Assembly (NCBI GenBank): GCA_002421685.1
Contig: DISB01000007.1
Coordinates: 62,001-126,000, forward strand
Length of the DNA stretch: 64,000 nucleotides
Origin: Bacteroidetes bacterium UBA6221
GTDB taxonomy: Bacteria; Bacteroidota; Bacteroidia; Chitinophagales; Chitinophagaceae
Reading direction: 5' to 3'
The notes beneath the pieces are model-generated. The model was not told where the DNA came from and searched no databases. It saw only the letters and a list, made by a program, of their open reading frames with translations. The position numbers were made by a program, and so were the translations under genes. Positions 1-8,041 of this stretch are shown one piece after another. Each line of letters begins with the position of its first letter. Position 1 is the first letter of the stretch.

Positions 1-2
1 TT

Positions 3-626
3 CTGGTTGGAACTGCTTTAATTTTTGTAGCTACGGTGGCTTTGTATTCATGTAACAATGGCCCCTATGATGCGCATCCTGATGTTGATTACAGTGCGGG
101 TCTTAACCCCACTAATCCCAGCAGCGGCACGGATGTTTTCCTTGGTTCAATAGAAGCAAGGGTAAACGACAAAAAACTACTGTTTGCACCCGCTTTTTTC
201 TATGTGGATGACAATAACTTTACCCATTTCGTAGCCAGGGTAAAGAACGACAGTATTTTCCATCGCACATTGAGGATTTCCTTCGGCGAAGATGCATATA
301 AGGGAGTGGATACCTATAAGGTAGATGCGGACGTCGTTTACCCGCAAGTCAATTTCGTTATGCTGGACACAAGCAGGGTAGACCTGGCTGGCAGGAAGAT
401 ATACAAAACCTATACGGCCAATACCAACAACGGCGTGGGTTATACTACATTCAATGTGTTGGGAACTGAAGGTGGAAACGCCAGGGGATACATCTTCGGC
501 AAGCTGTACCGTACACTTCCCGAGAAGAAATTTGACGACACGATCTCAATCGAGTTTAGTAACTTCTATTTTGAGAAGGTAGCGTTCCCCGTACCGGCGG
601 AATATGTAGAGTACTTACATAACTAA
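3..626 (+). CDS. Lipoprotein of unknown function, 5' end outside window
   Basis: The reading frame is open from base 3, so the true start lies before the window. The first visible residues form a hydrophobic signal segment ending in L-Y-S-C, a lipobox, with the acylated Cys at about residue 17 of the visible part. This indicates a lipoprotein exported to the periplasm or outer membrane. A GTG at 36 is in frame but lies inside the signal peptide and is not a credible start. The mature part of about 190 residues is rich in beta-strand-forming sequence and aromatic residues. I do not recognise its family. It ends just before a hairpin terminator shared with the convergent gene. Confidence 0.7.
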   Translation: MVGTALIFVATVALYSCNNGPYDAHPDVDYSAGLNPTNPSSGTDVFLGSIEARVNDKKLLFAPAFFYVDDNNFTHFVARVKNDSIFHRTLRISFGEDAYKGVDTYKVDADVVYPQVNFVMLDTSRVDLAGRKIYKTYTANTNNGVGYTTFNVLGTEGGNARGYIFGKLYRTLPEKKFDDTISIEFSNFYFEKVAFPVPAEYVEYLHN

Positions 627-649
627 GGCAGGAACAAAACAATATTCAA

Positions 650-675
650 AGGCTTCCTTATAGGAGGCCTTTTTT
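650..675 (+). terminator. Rho-independent terminator after the first lipoprotein gene
   Basis: An 8-bp stem (650-657 with 663-670, one G-U pair) around a short loop is followed by a run of T at 671-675. It lies 24 bases after the stop at 626, and its T-run overlaps the stop codon of the convergent gene ending at 674. Confidence 0.75.
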
Positions 676-2071
676 AGTACCGGCGCTCTTCCTTCCTGAA
701 TTTCAATACCAGCCCCGCGTAACCGTCGATGTTCTTTATTTTCCGGCTCATAATGGTGGTAAGTGCAGATGATGACCCTATATAGAATGGCCCGAAACGA
801 AACACCGCGCCTACGGTAAAGGTTTGATAACCTATCATAGTGCATGGCAAACCTACCTGGAAATTCCTGGTACCGTAGCTGGGTGTGAGGTTGATATAAC
901 TAACATAAGCAGGGCGATATTTGCCACCACCGTTGCCTCTCAGGTTCAGCAGCATGTTCAGGGTAAAATTTACCCGGTTACCGGCGTTATAATCGGCGTT
1001 CAGCCTGAATGCGGTGGGCAATCCCATCCTGAATTTTTCTACCTGTTCGCCACCCTGCAGCAGGGTATCGCCTTCCAGTTTCATCATGTACTCGTTTATC
1101 CCTTCATAAGACAGTTTAACCAAACGCGCGGTATCTGTATGTATGGCCAGGTCATAACTTCCGCTACCCGTATCGGCTATATAGCGTATGCCCCCCAGGT
1201 CGGTAATGGAAGCCGCTATGCTGAACAGGTAAGGCGTGGCTACATTCGGGTTGCCTTCCGGGTGATACTCGTACTGTACACCGATATCCAGCCCCAGGCC
1301 CGACCGGCCTGCCCGCTGAAACCATGACGTCAGGTCGTTCTGCGCATTATTATCAATGAAAGGCCCGATATTATGTGTGTACAACAAGGAAATATCCCCC
1401 TCTATTTTTACACTATCACGGCCGGGTGTATAGTCTAGCGACCCGGCATAAACACTACCCGCCACAAATCCCGCAAGGTACTTTACGGTAACGCCGCCCT
1501 TGACTATGTGATAGTAGTCATTGCGCAATATCCTGCCATAGGTAAAACCCACTTCGGCAAACGTATGTGTGGTGTACCCGGCTTTCCTGAACGCTATTGC
1601 CTGGTCGTAATATAGTTCCGGCGTACTTTGGCCCAACAGGCCAAATTCGGTACTGGTTATATTCCCGGCCCTGTGCAGTTGCCGTACACGGGTGAATACC
1701 CCAAAATGATGTTCTTTTTTATATGCAAATGATATTGCAGGACCTGTCATCTCCAGGTTGGCCCACATATGCTTCTGGTAACGCTGGGGGTCGCGTATAT
1801 AATCCTTTCCTTCTACCGCCTTTCCGCCAAAGCCATTCAAGATGAATTTTTTATAAAAATAGTAGGCATTGGTGCCCGCCAGTGCGTTAACCGAGAAAGG
1901 CATTATCTCCATCCCGTCGGCTGCGTTATTCACCCAGGCAGGGTTGGTGGGCATGTGTTGTATGGCGGCGTAGGCAGTAGTATTTAAACCGATAAACTGT
2001 TGGGCAAATACTTTCGGTGTGGTAGCTGTTGCCAGGACAACGAAAACTATTCTCTGTAGTGCTACTTTCAT
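674..2071 (-). CDS. DUF5723-like outer-membrane protein
   Basis: A 465-residue protein with an N-terminal signal peptide (hydrophobic residues 8-18, cleavage near V-F-A-Q at about 24). The mature part opens with an N-P-A-W stretch near residue 43 and then alternates aromatic and polar residues, as in an outer-membrane beta barrel. The N-terminal pattern resembles the Bacteroidota-specific DUF5723 family, of unknown function; this is my reading by eye. It sits immediately downstream of the rplKAJL operon, where rpoB is usually found, but is separated from it by a terminator and about 130 bases. No consensus promoter is visible directly upstream. Confidence 0.65.
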   Translation of the reverse strand: MKVALQRIVFVVLATATTPKVFAQQFIGLNTTAYAAIQHMPTNPAWVNNAADGMEIMPFSVNALAGTNAYYFYKKFILNGFGGKAVEGKDYIRDPQRYQKHMWANLEMTGPAISFAYKKEHHFGVFTRVRQLHRAGNITSTEFGLLGQSTPELYYDQAIAFRKAGYTTHTFAEVGFTYGRILRNDYYHIVKGGVTVKYLAGFVAGSVYAGSLDYTPGRDSVKIEGDISLLYTHNIGPFIDNNAQNDLTSWFQRAGRSGLGLDIGVQYEYHPEGNPNVATPYLFSIAASITDLGGIRYIADTGSGSYDLAIHTDTARLVKLSYEGINEYMMKLEGDTLLQGGEQVEKFRMGLPTAFRLNADYNAGNRVNFTLNMLLNLRGNGGGKYRPAYVSYINLTPSYGTRNFQVGLPCTMIGYQTFTVGAVFRFGPFYIGSSSALTTIMSRKIKNIDGYAGLVLKFRKEERRY

Positions 2072-2202
2072 TTTTGCTGAACAGGCTTGGCTGTTGTGTT
2101 GTTCGTGCGGTAATTTACAGATATAAATTAACCTGCCATACTGTAATAACCTGTAATTAGGTTATCATAGTATTTCTCGCAGCTGTTTTACAATATTATG
2201 GC

Positions 2203-2233
2203 AAAACAAAAGCCCCGTTATTGCTAACGGGGC
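2203..2233 (-). terminator. Rho-independent terminator of the rplKAJL operon
   Basis: A perfect 9-bp GC-rich stem (2212-2220 with 2225-2233, loop 2221-2224) is followed on the minus strand by a T-rich run at 2203-2211. It lies 54 bases past the rplL stop and would end transcription before any downstream gene, so rplL is the last gene of its operon. Confidence 0.85.
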
Positions 2234-2287
2234 CTTGAATTTTATTTTTCGGGCGATGTCTCTTATAGGGACATGCGCGACCCGAAA

Positions 2288-2668
2288 TTAAGCTATCTCA
2301 ACTTCAGCACCTGCTTCTTTCAGTTTAGCAGCCAGGTCGTCAGCTTCAGCTTTGCTAACGCCTTCTTTCACGTTCTTAGGAGCGCCATCTACCATTTCTT
2401 TAGCTTCTTTCAAGCCAAGGCCGGTCAGGTCTTTCACTATTTTTACAACGTTCAGTTTGTTAGCGCCTGCACTTTTCAACACTACGTTGAATGAAGTTTT
2501 TTCTTCAGCAGCTTCAGCAGCACCACCTGCAGCGGGGCCGGCAGCAACTGCTACAGCAGCAGCAGCGGGCTCTATGCCGTACTCGTCTTTCAGTATTTGT
2601 GCCAGTTCGTTAACTTCTTTTACAGTCAGGTTAACGAGTTTCTCCGCGAATTCTTTTAATTCTGCCAT
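2288..2668 (-). CDS. rplL: 50S ribosomal protein L7/L12
   Basis: A 126-residue protein with the normal L7/L12 layout: an N-terminal dimerisation domain (E-L-A-Q-I-L pattern near residue 20), an Ala/Gly-rich hinge at about 36-55, and a C-terminal domain with the conserved K-S-A-G-A-N-K and G-L-G-L-K-E-A-K segments. It forms the ribosomal stalk on L10 and recruits translation GTPases. It is the last gene of rplK-rplA-rplJ-rplL. The 131-base gap from rplJ is unusually long and holds degenerate short repeats. rpoB does not follow. Confidence 0.97.
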   Translation of the reverse strand: MAELKEFAEKLVNLTVKEVNELAQILKDEYGIEPAAAAVAVAAGPAAGGAAEAAEEKTSFNVVLKSAGANKLNVVKIVKDLTGLGLKEAKEMVDGAPKNVKEGVSKAEADDLAAKLKEAGAEVEIA

Positions 2669-2734
2669 CTTATGATGTTTTTAGTAGTTTTTAAAAATAA
2701 TAATTCAATATAGTTGGTCTTGGAAGCCATTGTT

Positions 2735-2795
2735 CTGTTTACAGTATTCAGTTTACAGTTAGCAAAACGACTGCCAACCGCCGACTGTCAACTGC
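2735..2795. repeat. Degenerate short repeats in the rplJ-rplL spacer
   Basis: Two near-identical 12-base units of the form TGTTTACAGT/CAGTTTACAGT (about 2735-2746 and 2749-2760) are followed by a second set built on a (G)ACTGYCAAC motif (about 2769-2795). The stretch has no coding potential and lies inside a ribosomal operon. Confidence 0.5.
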
Positions 2796-2799
2796 ATAT

Positions 2800-3336
2800 T
2801 TAATTTGCTGCCCTTGTCTCCAGCGCCTTAACCAGGCTCGCCAGTTTGTTACCCGCATTAAGCGCGCTGATAACATTTTTGGCAGGAGATTGCAGCAACC
2901 CGATGATCTCGCCGATAAGCTCGTGTTTGCTCTTCAGCGATTTCAGCGTTTCCATCTGCGCTTCGCCCACAAACACGTCGCCATCTACAAAAGCTGCTTT
3001 CAATACAGGCTTTTCAGTTTTTGTGTCTTTGCGGAAAGAGCTGATGATCAGCGCGGGTTCTTTTGCGCTTTCAGAGAACATCAGGGCTGTTACGCCGTGC
3101 AGGGAATCAAAAGTCCCTTTGAAGCGTTCTTCGTCCAGTTGTTCCAGCGCTTTGCGGATCAGGGTGTTCTTTGCCACCTGTAGTTCCACTTTCTTTTCAA
3201 AGCACACACGGCGCAGCTTGTTAGCCTGTTCTACCGTTAGCGCTTCTGTATTTGTTATATAGAAGTTGTTGTACTGTGAGAATTTCTCCTTCAGCAGTTC
3301 AATTACTTCACCTTTTTGAGCAGTTGTCATTGCCAT
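2800..3336 (-). CDS. rplJ: 50S ribosomal protein L10
   Basis: A 178-residue protein of normal L10 length. The N-terminal part (E-V-I-E-L-L-K-E-K-F, V-A-K-N-T-L) is the 23S rRNA-binding domain, and the C-terminal helix (A-S-L-V-K-A-L) is where L7/L12 dimers dock. It anchors the stalk to the ribosome. The gene lies 44 bases after rplA in the same operon. The start could also be the second Met two codons in. No extended L10-leader structure was evident by eye. Confidence 0.96.
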   Translation of the reverse strand: MAMTTAQKGEVIELLKEKFSQYNNFYITNTEALTVEQANKLRRVCFEKKVELQVAKNTLIRKALEQLDEERFKGTFDSLHGVTALMFSESAKEPALIISSFRKDTKTEKPVLKAAFVDGDVFVGEAQMETLKSLKSKHELIGEIIGLLQSPAKNVISALNAGNKLASLVKALETRAAN

Positions 3337-3380
3337 TGCTTAATGTTTTTAAGGATGAATTAAACCTTTCAATTTCACGT

Positions 3381-4076
3381 TTACGATGCTACACTTTTAG
3401 TGTCAATAGTTACGCCCGGGCTCATAGTGCTGGCCATGCTTATGCTCTTCAGGTAAACCCCTTTAGCAGTAGCGGGCTTCATACGCACCAGTGTGTTGAT
3501 CAGTTCCTGTGTGTTTTCGGCCAGTTTGGCAGGCTCGAAAGACACGCGGCCTATAGAGGCATGTATGATACCTGCCTTGTCTATTTTAAAGGCTATCTTA
3601 CCGCCTTTTACATCGTTTACCGCTGCGGCTACGTCATTGGTTACCGTACCTGTTTTAGGATTCGGCATCAGGTTGCGCGGTCCCAGCACTTTACCCAGCT
3701 TACCTATTTTAGGCATCACCGAGGGGGTAGCTACTACCACATCCACATCTGTCCAGCCGCCTTCTATTTTCTGGATAAATTCATCCAGGCCTACATAGTC
3801 GGCGCCGGCCGCTTTGGCTTCTCCTTCCTTATCAGGTGTGCACAGCACAAGTACTCGTTTGGTCTTACCTGTACCGTGGGGCAGGCTCACCGTGCCACGG
3901 ATGGCCTGGTCTGCCTTCTTGGGGTCAACACCCAGGCGGATGTGTACATCTACCGAGCTGTCGAACTTTGTACAGTTAATATCTTTTATCAAACCCGCGG
4001 CTTCTGCCAGCGTGTATTGTTTCGCTTTATCTACTTTAGCTTCTGCAGCTTTTCTTTTTTTGCTTAATGTTGCCAT
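3381..4076 (-). CDS. rplA: 50S ribosomal protein L1
   Basis: A 231-residue L1 protein with the characteristic G-T-V-S-L-P-H-G-T-G-K segment, the D-V-V-V-A-T-P domain and the L-G-P-R-N-L-M-P-N-P-K-T-G-T-V motif. L1 forms the mobile arm at the E site and in many bacteria represses its own rplK-rplA mRNA by binding near the rplK start. It lies 35 bases after rplK. Length and motifs are complete. Confidence 0.97.
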   Translation of the reverse strand: MATLSKKRKAAEAKVDKAKQYTLAEAAGLIKDINCTKFDSSVDVHIRLGVDPKKADQAIRGTVSLPHGTGKTKRVLVLCTPDKEGEAKAAGADYVGLDEFIQKIEGGWTDVDVVVATPSVMPKIGKLGKVLGPRNLMPNPKTGTVTNDVAAAVNDVKGGKIAFKIDKAGIIHASIGRVSFEPAKLAENTQELINTLVRMKPATAKGVYLKSISMASTMSPGVTIDTKSVAS

Positions 4077-4111
4077 TGCTACAATGTTTTTGATTAAGGT
4101 GAACCAATGGA

Positions 4112-4555
4112 TTAATTGTCCCAGGGAGCTGCGCCCTCTACTGTGAATCCCATACTGCGGGCCGTGCCTGCTACCATGCGCATAGCGCTTTCTACGGTAA
4201 AGCAGTTCAGGTCCGTCATTTTATCTTCAGCTATAGCCTTTACCTGGTCCCAGGTCACCTTACCTACTTTGATACGGTTTGGCTCTTTCGATCCTTTTTG
4301 TTTCTTGGCCGCTTCCATCAGCTGTATGGCTGCCGGAGGGGTTTTGATAATAAAGTCGAAAGACTTGTCAGCATAAACTGTGATGAGTACGGGAAGAACT
4401 TTCCCCATTTTGTCCTGCGTGCGCGCGTTGAATTGCTTGCAGAACTCCATAATGTTCACACCTTTCGCACCCAGTGCAGGGCCGATTGGTGGCGCCGGAT
4501 TGGCTTGGCCGCCTTTACATTGCAGCTTTACTAAGGCACTGATTTCTTTTGCCAT
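4112..4555 (-). CDS. rplK: 50S ribosomal protein L11
   Basis: A 147-residue L11 with the conserved G-Q-A-N-P-A-P-P-I-G-P-A-L-G segment near residue 16 and the C-terminal rRNA-binding part (G-T-A-R-S-M-G). It supports the GTPase-associated centre of the 50S subunit. It is the first gene of the rplK-rplA-rplJ-rplL operon. nusG and secE, which usually precede it, are absent; upstream is an unrelated lipoprotein gene in the same orientation. A -7 promoter box lies about 100 bases upstream. Confidence 0.97.
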   Translation of the reverse strand: MAKEISALVKLQCKGGQANPAPPIGPALGAKGVNIMEFCKQFNARTQDKMGKVLPVLITVYADKSFDFIIKTPPAAIQLMEAAKKQKGSKEPNRIKVGKVTWDQVKAIAEDKMTDLNCFTVESAMRMVAGTARSMGFTVEGAAPWDN

Positions 4556-4651
4556 TTTTTTACTTTTTGGTGTTAACGAATACCCGTGGTTTTACCCGCG
4601 GCTGTTCTCCCAAATACGATCTTTACAAGAGCAATATTGAGAATTGGACGG

Positions 4652-4659
4652 CAAAGGTA
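4652..4659 (-). promoter_or_regulatory. Candidate -7 box for the rplK operon
   Basis: On the minus strand the sequence reads TACCTTTG, a full match to the Bacteroidota -7 consensus TAnnTTTG. It lies about 97 bases before the rplK start. No TTG sits at 17-23 bases upstream; the nearest T-rich TTTG motifs are 11 and 32 bases away, so only the -7 half is supported. Confidence 0.4.
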
Positions 4660-4718
4660 GGGCTATTCCTCAAAATAAAAAAATAAAAATGCAAAAAAAT
4701 GGCGCTCTGGGATTGGGC

Positions 4719-5861
4719 CTACGGTTGAAGGCTTGAAGTATATTTAAAAGCCCGGTAGCTGCCCAGCCCGAGGTCCTTTTCAAAGGTCTTTATGCCTGTT
4801 TTGGGGTTGAACTCCATTATAAAACCTCCGGAGCCGCCGCCCACAAAGTACCGTTCCCCGAATTTCTGCACTGAACCGCCAAACCGGACGAGGTCTCCCG
4901 GTATATTGTACGACCGTGCAGCAAGAATTTTTCGCGCAGTTTCGTCCAGGTCAAATTCAACTATCCTGGAATAGTTGCGTTCATTGATGTCGCCATTGTC
5001 CAGCAGCATTAGTGTTCGTCCTTCGTTGACAAGGCTGGCATTGTGCTGCCGTAGAAATTGCATACCCCCCGGAATTTCAAAATCGCTGTTTATTCCGCCC
5101 AATTGCCAAACAATCCCCTTTCCGTGCCGGTTCAGCTTAATGACCTGGTTGCTGTTCCTGCACGATATGATCAGGTTTCCATCCCGTGCATCCGTCCACA
5201 TTGAATTGACGTGCAGGTAGTCGGCGGCTTTTGTGTTGTCGCCATAATCGTTGCTTTCGATACTTGTTTCATATAGTTCAGGATAATCGCTGCCTACCCA
5301 CTGCCACACCACTTTTCCGTTCAGCACTTCCTGTATTACGGGCGTTGCCACTTTAATGCCCGGTGCGGGGTTTAAGTCTGCCGGGATATTGGTTACAGTT
5401 TTTTCATAATAAGCAAGGGTAATAAAATGATTTTCAGCCAGCATCAGAAAGTCATGGTTTTCCAGGCCCGGCTGGCTCGCTGCATTTATGCCTTCGTGCG
5501 ATATTAGTGTCAGTTTATGCAACTCGTTCAAATTACTGTCTGTAATAATTCTGTAGCCTGCGCTGGAAGGCACCAGTGGAATGGCATAAAAGTCCTTGTT
5601 TTGCGAAAAGTAGCTATAATAGGTTTTGCCATTTATTTTGCATCTTTTGAAATCAGTTACCTGTGTGCCTGTATTTTTGTACATGACTGTGTCGCCACTT
5701 TCATTAAGAATGAGTAAGACCGATTGGCCGGGGCCGGTGATTGGCGTCAGAAAAATTTCTGTTTTATCGCCCTCGGGGTAAATGTTTTCTTTCTCCTTCC
5801 TGCAGCCGCTTGCGGAAATGGTAGAAGCAAAGACGATAAAAACAAACCACTTTTTTCCCAT
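4719..5861 (-). CDS. Arylsulfotransferase (ASST)-like lipoprotein
   Basis: A 380-residue protein with a lipoprotein signal (lipobox S-A-S-G-C, Cys at 20). The central part carries the order seen in the bacterial ASST-like beta-propeller family (PF14269 type): H-V-N-S-M-W-T-D near 215, N-L-I-I-S-C-R-N-S-N, G-I-V-W-Q-L-G-G, F-L-R-Q-H-N-A-S and L-L-D-N-G. In true arylsulfotransferases such His residues accept sulfate, but many relatives have unknown substrates, so enzymatic activity is not established. It probably sits in the periplasm or outer-membrane inner leaflet. It is a single gene upstream of, and in the same direction as, rplK, about 160 bases away. Confidence 0.72.
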   Translation of the reverse strand: MGKKWFVFIVFASTISASGCRKEKENIYPEGDKTEIFLTPITGPGQSVLLILNESGDTVMYKNTGTQVTDFKRCKINGKTYYSYFSQNKDFYAIPLVPSSAGYRIITDSNLNELHKLTLISHEGINAASQPGLENHDFLMLAENHFITLAYYEKTVTNIPADLNPAPGIKVATPVIQEVLNGKVVWQWVGSDYPELYETSIESNDYGDNTKAADYLHVNSMWTDARDGNLIISCRNSNQVIKLNRHGKGIVWQLGGINSDFEIPGGMQFLRQHNASLVNEGRTLMLLDNGDINERNYSRIVEFDLDETARKILAARSYNIPGDLVRFGGSVQKFGERYFVGGGSGGFIMEFNPKTGIKTFEKDLGLGSYRAFKYTSSLQP

Positions 5862-6111
5862 CTTATCATAGTTGTATTTTTAAATATACTATCCTGGTAA
5901 CGTTTAGTAAAGAGAAGTACGATGAATCGGGAAAATTGACCTGTGAAGCAGAATTAATGGCAATAATACGTTAAATAAGCGTTAAACGTGATGTTCCGGT
6001 AGAAGATCCGACAGGCGGTAAGCCCACCAGACTAAGGGGGAAAAGAAGAGTGAACTGCCCCGGAGAGAGGATTCCCGCATTAAATGGGACGGAAGTAATC
6101 ATTCGCCGGTT

Positions 6112-6600
6112 CTATACTGTTCCTGACTGTAATACTCTTGTATAACGCAGGCAGTACATCATCAGGAGGGGTAGCACATGGTTCGCTTCGGCGGCCAGGT
6201 TGTTAGGGTGTACTTTTATCTCATAGTCGTATTTCCACCTTTTCCAGTTGAAATGTGTTTGCAGCAGGCCGATCTCATTTCCGTAATCATCCTTCACCGT
6301 ATAGGTTGTATGCCAAAACCCCTTGTACCTGAAGTAATAGGGCGAACCTTCGCTGGTGAAATTAATTTTCAACCCCGTCCTCATACTGAACTTTATTTCG
6401 GCAAAGGGGCTATCGTTGCGGGTGATAACCATCGTTGTTTGCCAGAAACCGGTAGGCGCCGCACGGTAAATGGTATCACCAACTGTTATTTCGGCCCTAA
6501 GCGGGCGCCAGGTGTTTTGGGCCATTGTGCCCACCAGCCTGCCGGCATCGTCATATACGTCAAACCGGCGATGGCCTTGTGTGGTTACAGTGTAGTGCAT
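6112..6600 (-). CDS. Hypothetical protein with a possible LURP-one/tubby-like fold
   Basis: A 162-residue protein without signal peptide or membrane segment. It is a string of short beta strands (F-D-V-Y-D-D-A-G-R-L-V-G, F-A-E-I-K-F, Y-T-V-K-D-D-Y-G-N-E-I-G) with a hydrophobic C-terminal helix, the general layout of LURP-one-related or scramblase-like folds. That similarity is a structural impression only. A TAACTTTA box, one base off the -7 consensus, lies at about 6620-6627 on the minus strand. Neighbours give no functional hint. Confidence 0.55.
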   Translation of the reverse strand: MHYTVTTQGHRRFDVYDDAGRLVGTMAQNTWRPLRAEITVGDTIYRAAPTGFWQTTMVITRNDSPFAEIKFSMRTGLKINFTSEGSPYYFRYKGFWHTTYTVKDDYGNEIGLLQTHFNWKRWKYDYEIKVHPNNLAAEANHVLPLLMMYCLRYTRVLQSGTV

Positions 6601-6652
6601 ATGAAATCTATTCGGGATAAAGTTAGGGATTTTGGATGTGGCTACATCTGCA

Positions 6653-7252
6653 CTAACCCTTCGTGTCCTCTTTTGAACTCGCTCTACTTCTTCCGCTTAC
6701 GATTTTTGAGATAATTCCTTGCTGATTGGTAAATTCTGCCAACAAAACACCTCCTATATGTATAGCTATAAAGGTTATCAAATAATAAATTGATAGTACA
6801 TGTATTTCTTCCATTGTCTTTTCCAGGCTTTTGGGCCCAAGCTCCATTATCAATCCGGTAATCAGCGATATACCAACCCCCGCATAGAATACTACATACA
6901 CCCAATATTGAAATTTTACTTTTGACGGCAGGTTTTTGTTAAGTGGATTTCTGAATTTCATCTGGCCCAAAAATGGAAGAATCAACCTGATTGAATATAA
7001 ACCGACTAAAGTATAACCTAAGTATATATGCCAGGTCCACATCGGTTGTCTTATTTGTTTGGCGAGTACAATTATTTGTTCCCGGGATAATGATTGGTCT
7101 GTAGAGGAAAGATAATTCTGAATGATGTCTGCTACATGTTCTTTGTTCATCCAGGTTAGTCGTAAGAAGATGGTCAATAGCAATAATGCCATACTAATAG
7201 CAATTGCCCAGTGCATTACCCGGTAAACGATAGAATAGCTTCTATTTTCCAT
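6653..7252 (-). CDS. Cytochrome b561-type membrane protein
   Basis: A 199-residue integral membrane protein with four hydrophobic segments (about 10-30, 73-93, 115-135 and 150-172). Histidines typical of b-type haem ligation occur in the segments: V-M-H-W-A-I at 14, W-H-I-Y-L-G near 74 and A-I-H-I-G-G near 164. This matches the cytochrome b561 / hydrogenase b-type cytochrome family, which moves electrons across or along the inner membrane. It lacks a partner dehydrogenase gene nearby. The gene is visibly more AT-rich than its neighbours. Confidence 0.75.
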   Translation of the reverse strand: MENRSYSIVYRVMHWAIAISMALLLLTIFLRLTWMNKEHVADIIQNYLSSTDQSLSREQIIVLAKQIRQPMWTWHIYLGYTLVGLYSIRLILPFLGQMKFRNPLNKNLPSKVKFQYWVYVVFYAGVGISLITGLIMELGPKSLEKTMEEIHVLSIYYLITFIAIHIGGVLLAEFTNQQGIISKIVSGRSRASSKEDTKG

Positions 7253-7427
7253 ATTATTATTTATTTCAGCCAGCTAATATTTAGCAAACGGTCATAAAAG
7301 TCGGTTTGATTTTAATGATATAATATGACGAAAATCACTATAGGCAAGGAATGGATAGCACCTCGCCGGTTTTAGAAATAATTTATAACTTTCAGGCAAC
7401 CGTTTTTGCTGAACCGGAAACGGTGCA

Positions 7428-8000
7428 ATGATAAAACAAAGGATGACAACAGGCGAATTCAAAATAACGATACATATGGTCTCAAGCCTCGATGGCATGA
7501 TTGCCAGGAAGGACAATAATGTTTCGTGGTTTGACACATCGCACCCTTACGATAAAGGGGTTGCGGGGCAAGACCCCGAGGAATTTCTGAAAACCATAGA
7601 TTGTTATGTTATGGGTTCGCGCACCTATGAGCATGCACTGGAACTTTCCAAATCTTATGGCTGGGCTTATGGTGATAAGCCGACAATCGTATTGACCGGT
7701 CGCGACCTGCCCAACGACAAACCGAACATTGAGTTTTATGCGGGTACGCTGCACCAACTGGTGAACGAGAGGCTGAAACCGCGATACAAAAACGTATGGG
7801 TGGTAGGCGGTGCAAAGCTTACTAAGGATTTTCTCCGCCTGAAACTGGCAGACGAAATAAGGGTGAGCATCTTGCCAATCATTTTAGGTGAAGGGCTGCC
7901 GTTCTTCGACCATATTGGCCAGGAACAAGTACTGCGCCTGCAAGACACGATGGCATACAAAAACGGTATGGTGGAGTTGTGTTATGAAATAGTAAAGTAA
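7428..8000 (+). CDS. Dihydrofolate reductase-like (RibD C-terminal family) reductase
   Basis: A 190-residue protein of the RibD C-terminal/DHFR-like superfamily. The N-terminus has I-H-M-V-S-S-L-D-G-M-I-A, the family signature around substrate and cofactor, followed by Y-V-M-G-S-R-T-Y-E and the nucleotide-binding V-V-G-G-A-K-L-T-K-D-F segment near 126. Such stand-alone proteins (YyaP/YwjB type) are NADPH-dependent reductases of unknown substrate rather than confirmed DHFR. A second in-frame Met lies five codons in. A TAACTTTC sequence about 35 bases upstream is one base off the -7 consensus. Confidence 0.85.
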   Translation: MIKQRMTTGEFKITIHMVSSLDGMIARKDNNVSWFDTSHPYDKGVAGQDPEEFLKTIDCYVMGSRTYEHALELSKSYGWAYGDKPTIVLTGRDLPNDKPNIEFYAGTLHQLVNERLKPRYKNVWVVGGAKLTKDFLRLKLADEIRVSILPIILGEGLPFFDHIGQEQVLRLQDTMAYKNGMVELCYEIVK

Positions 8001-8041
8001 CAATCCGCATGGCCGGCCCTTTTTAACCCGCGCCGCCAACA

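Noticed and set aside
3252..4067. 271-codon frame antisense to rplA/rplJ
   Set aside because: It spans two ribosomal protein genes and their spacer, with no signal of its own.
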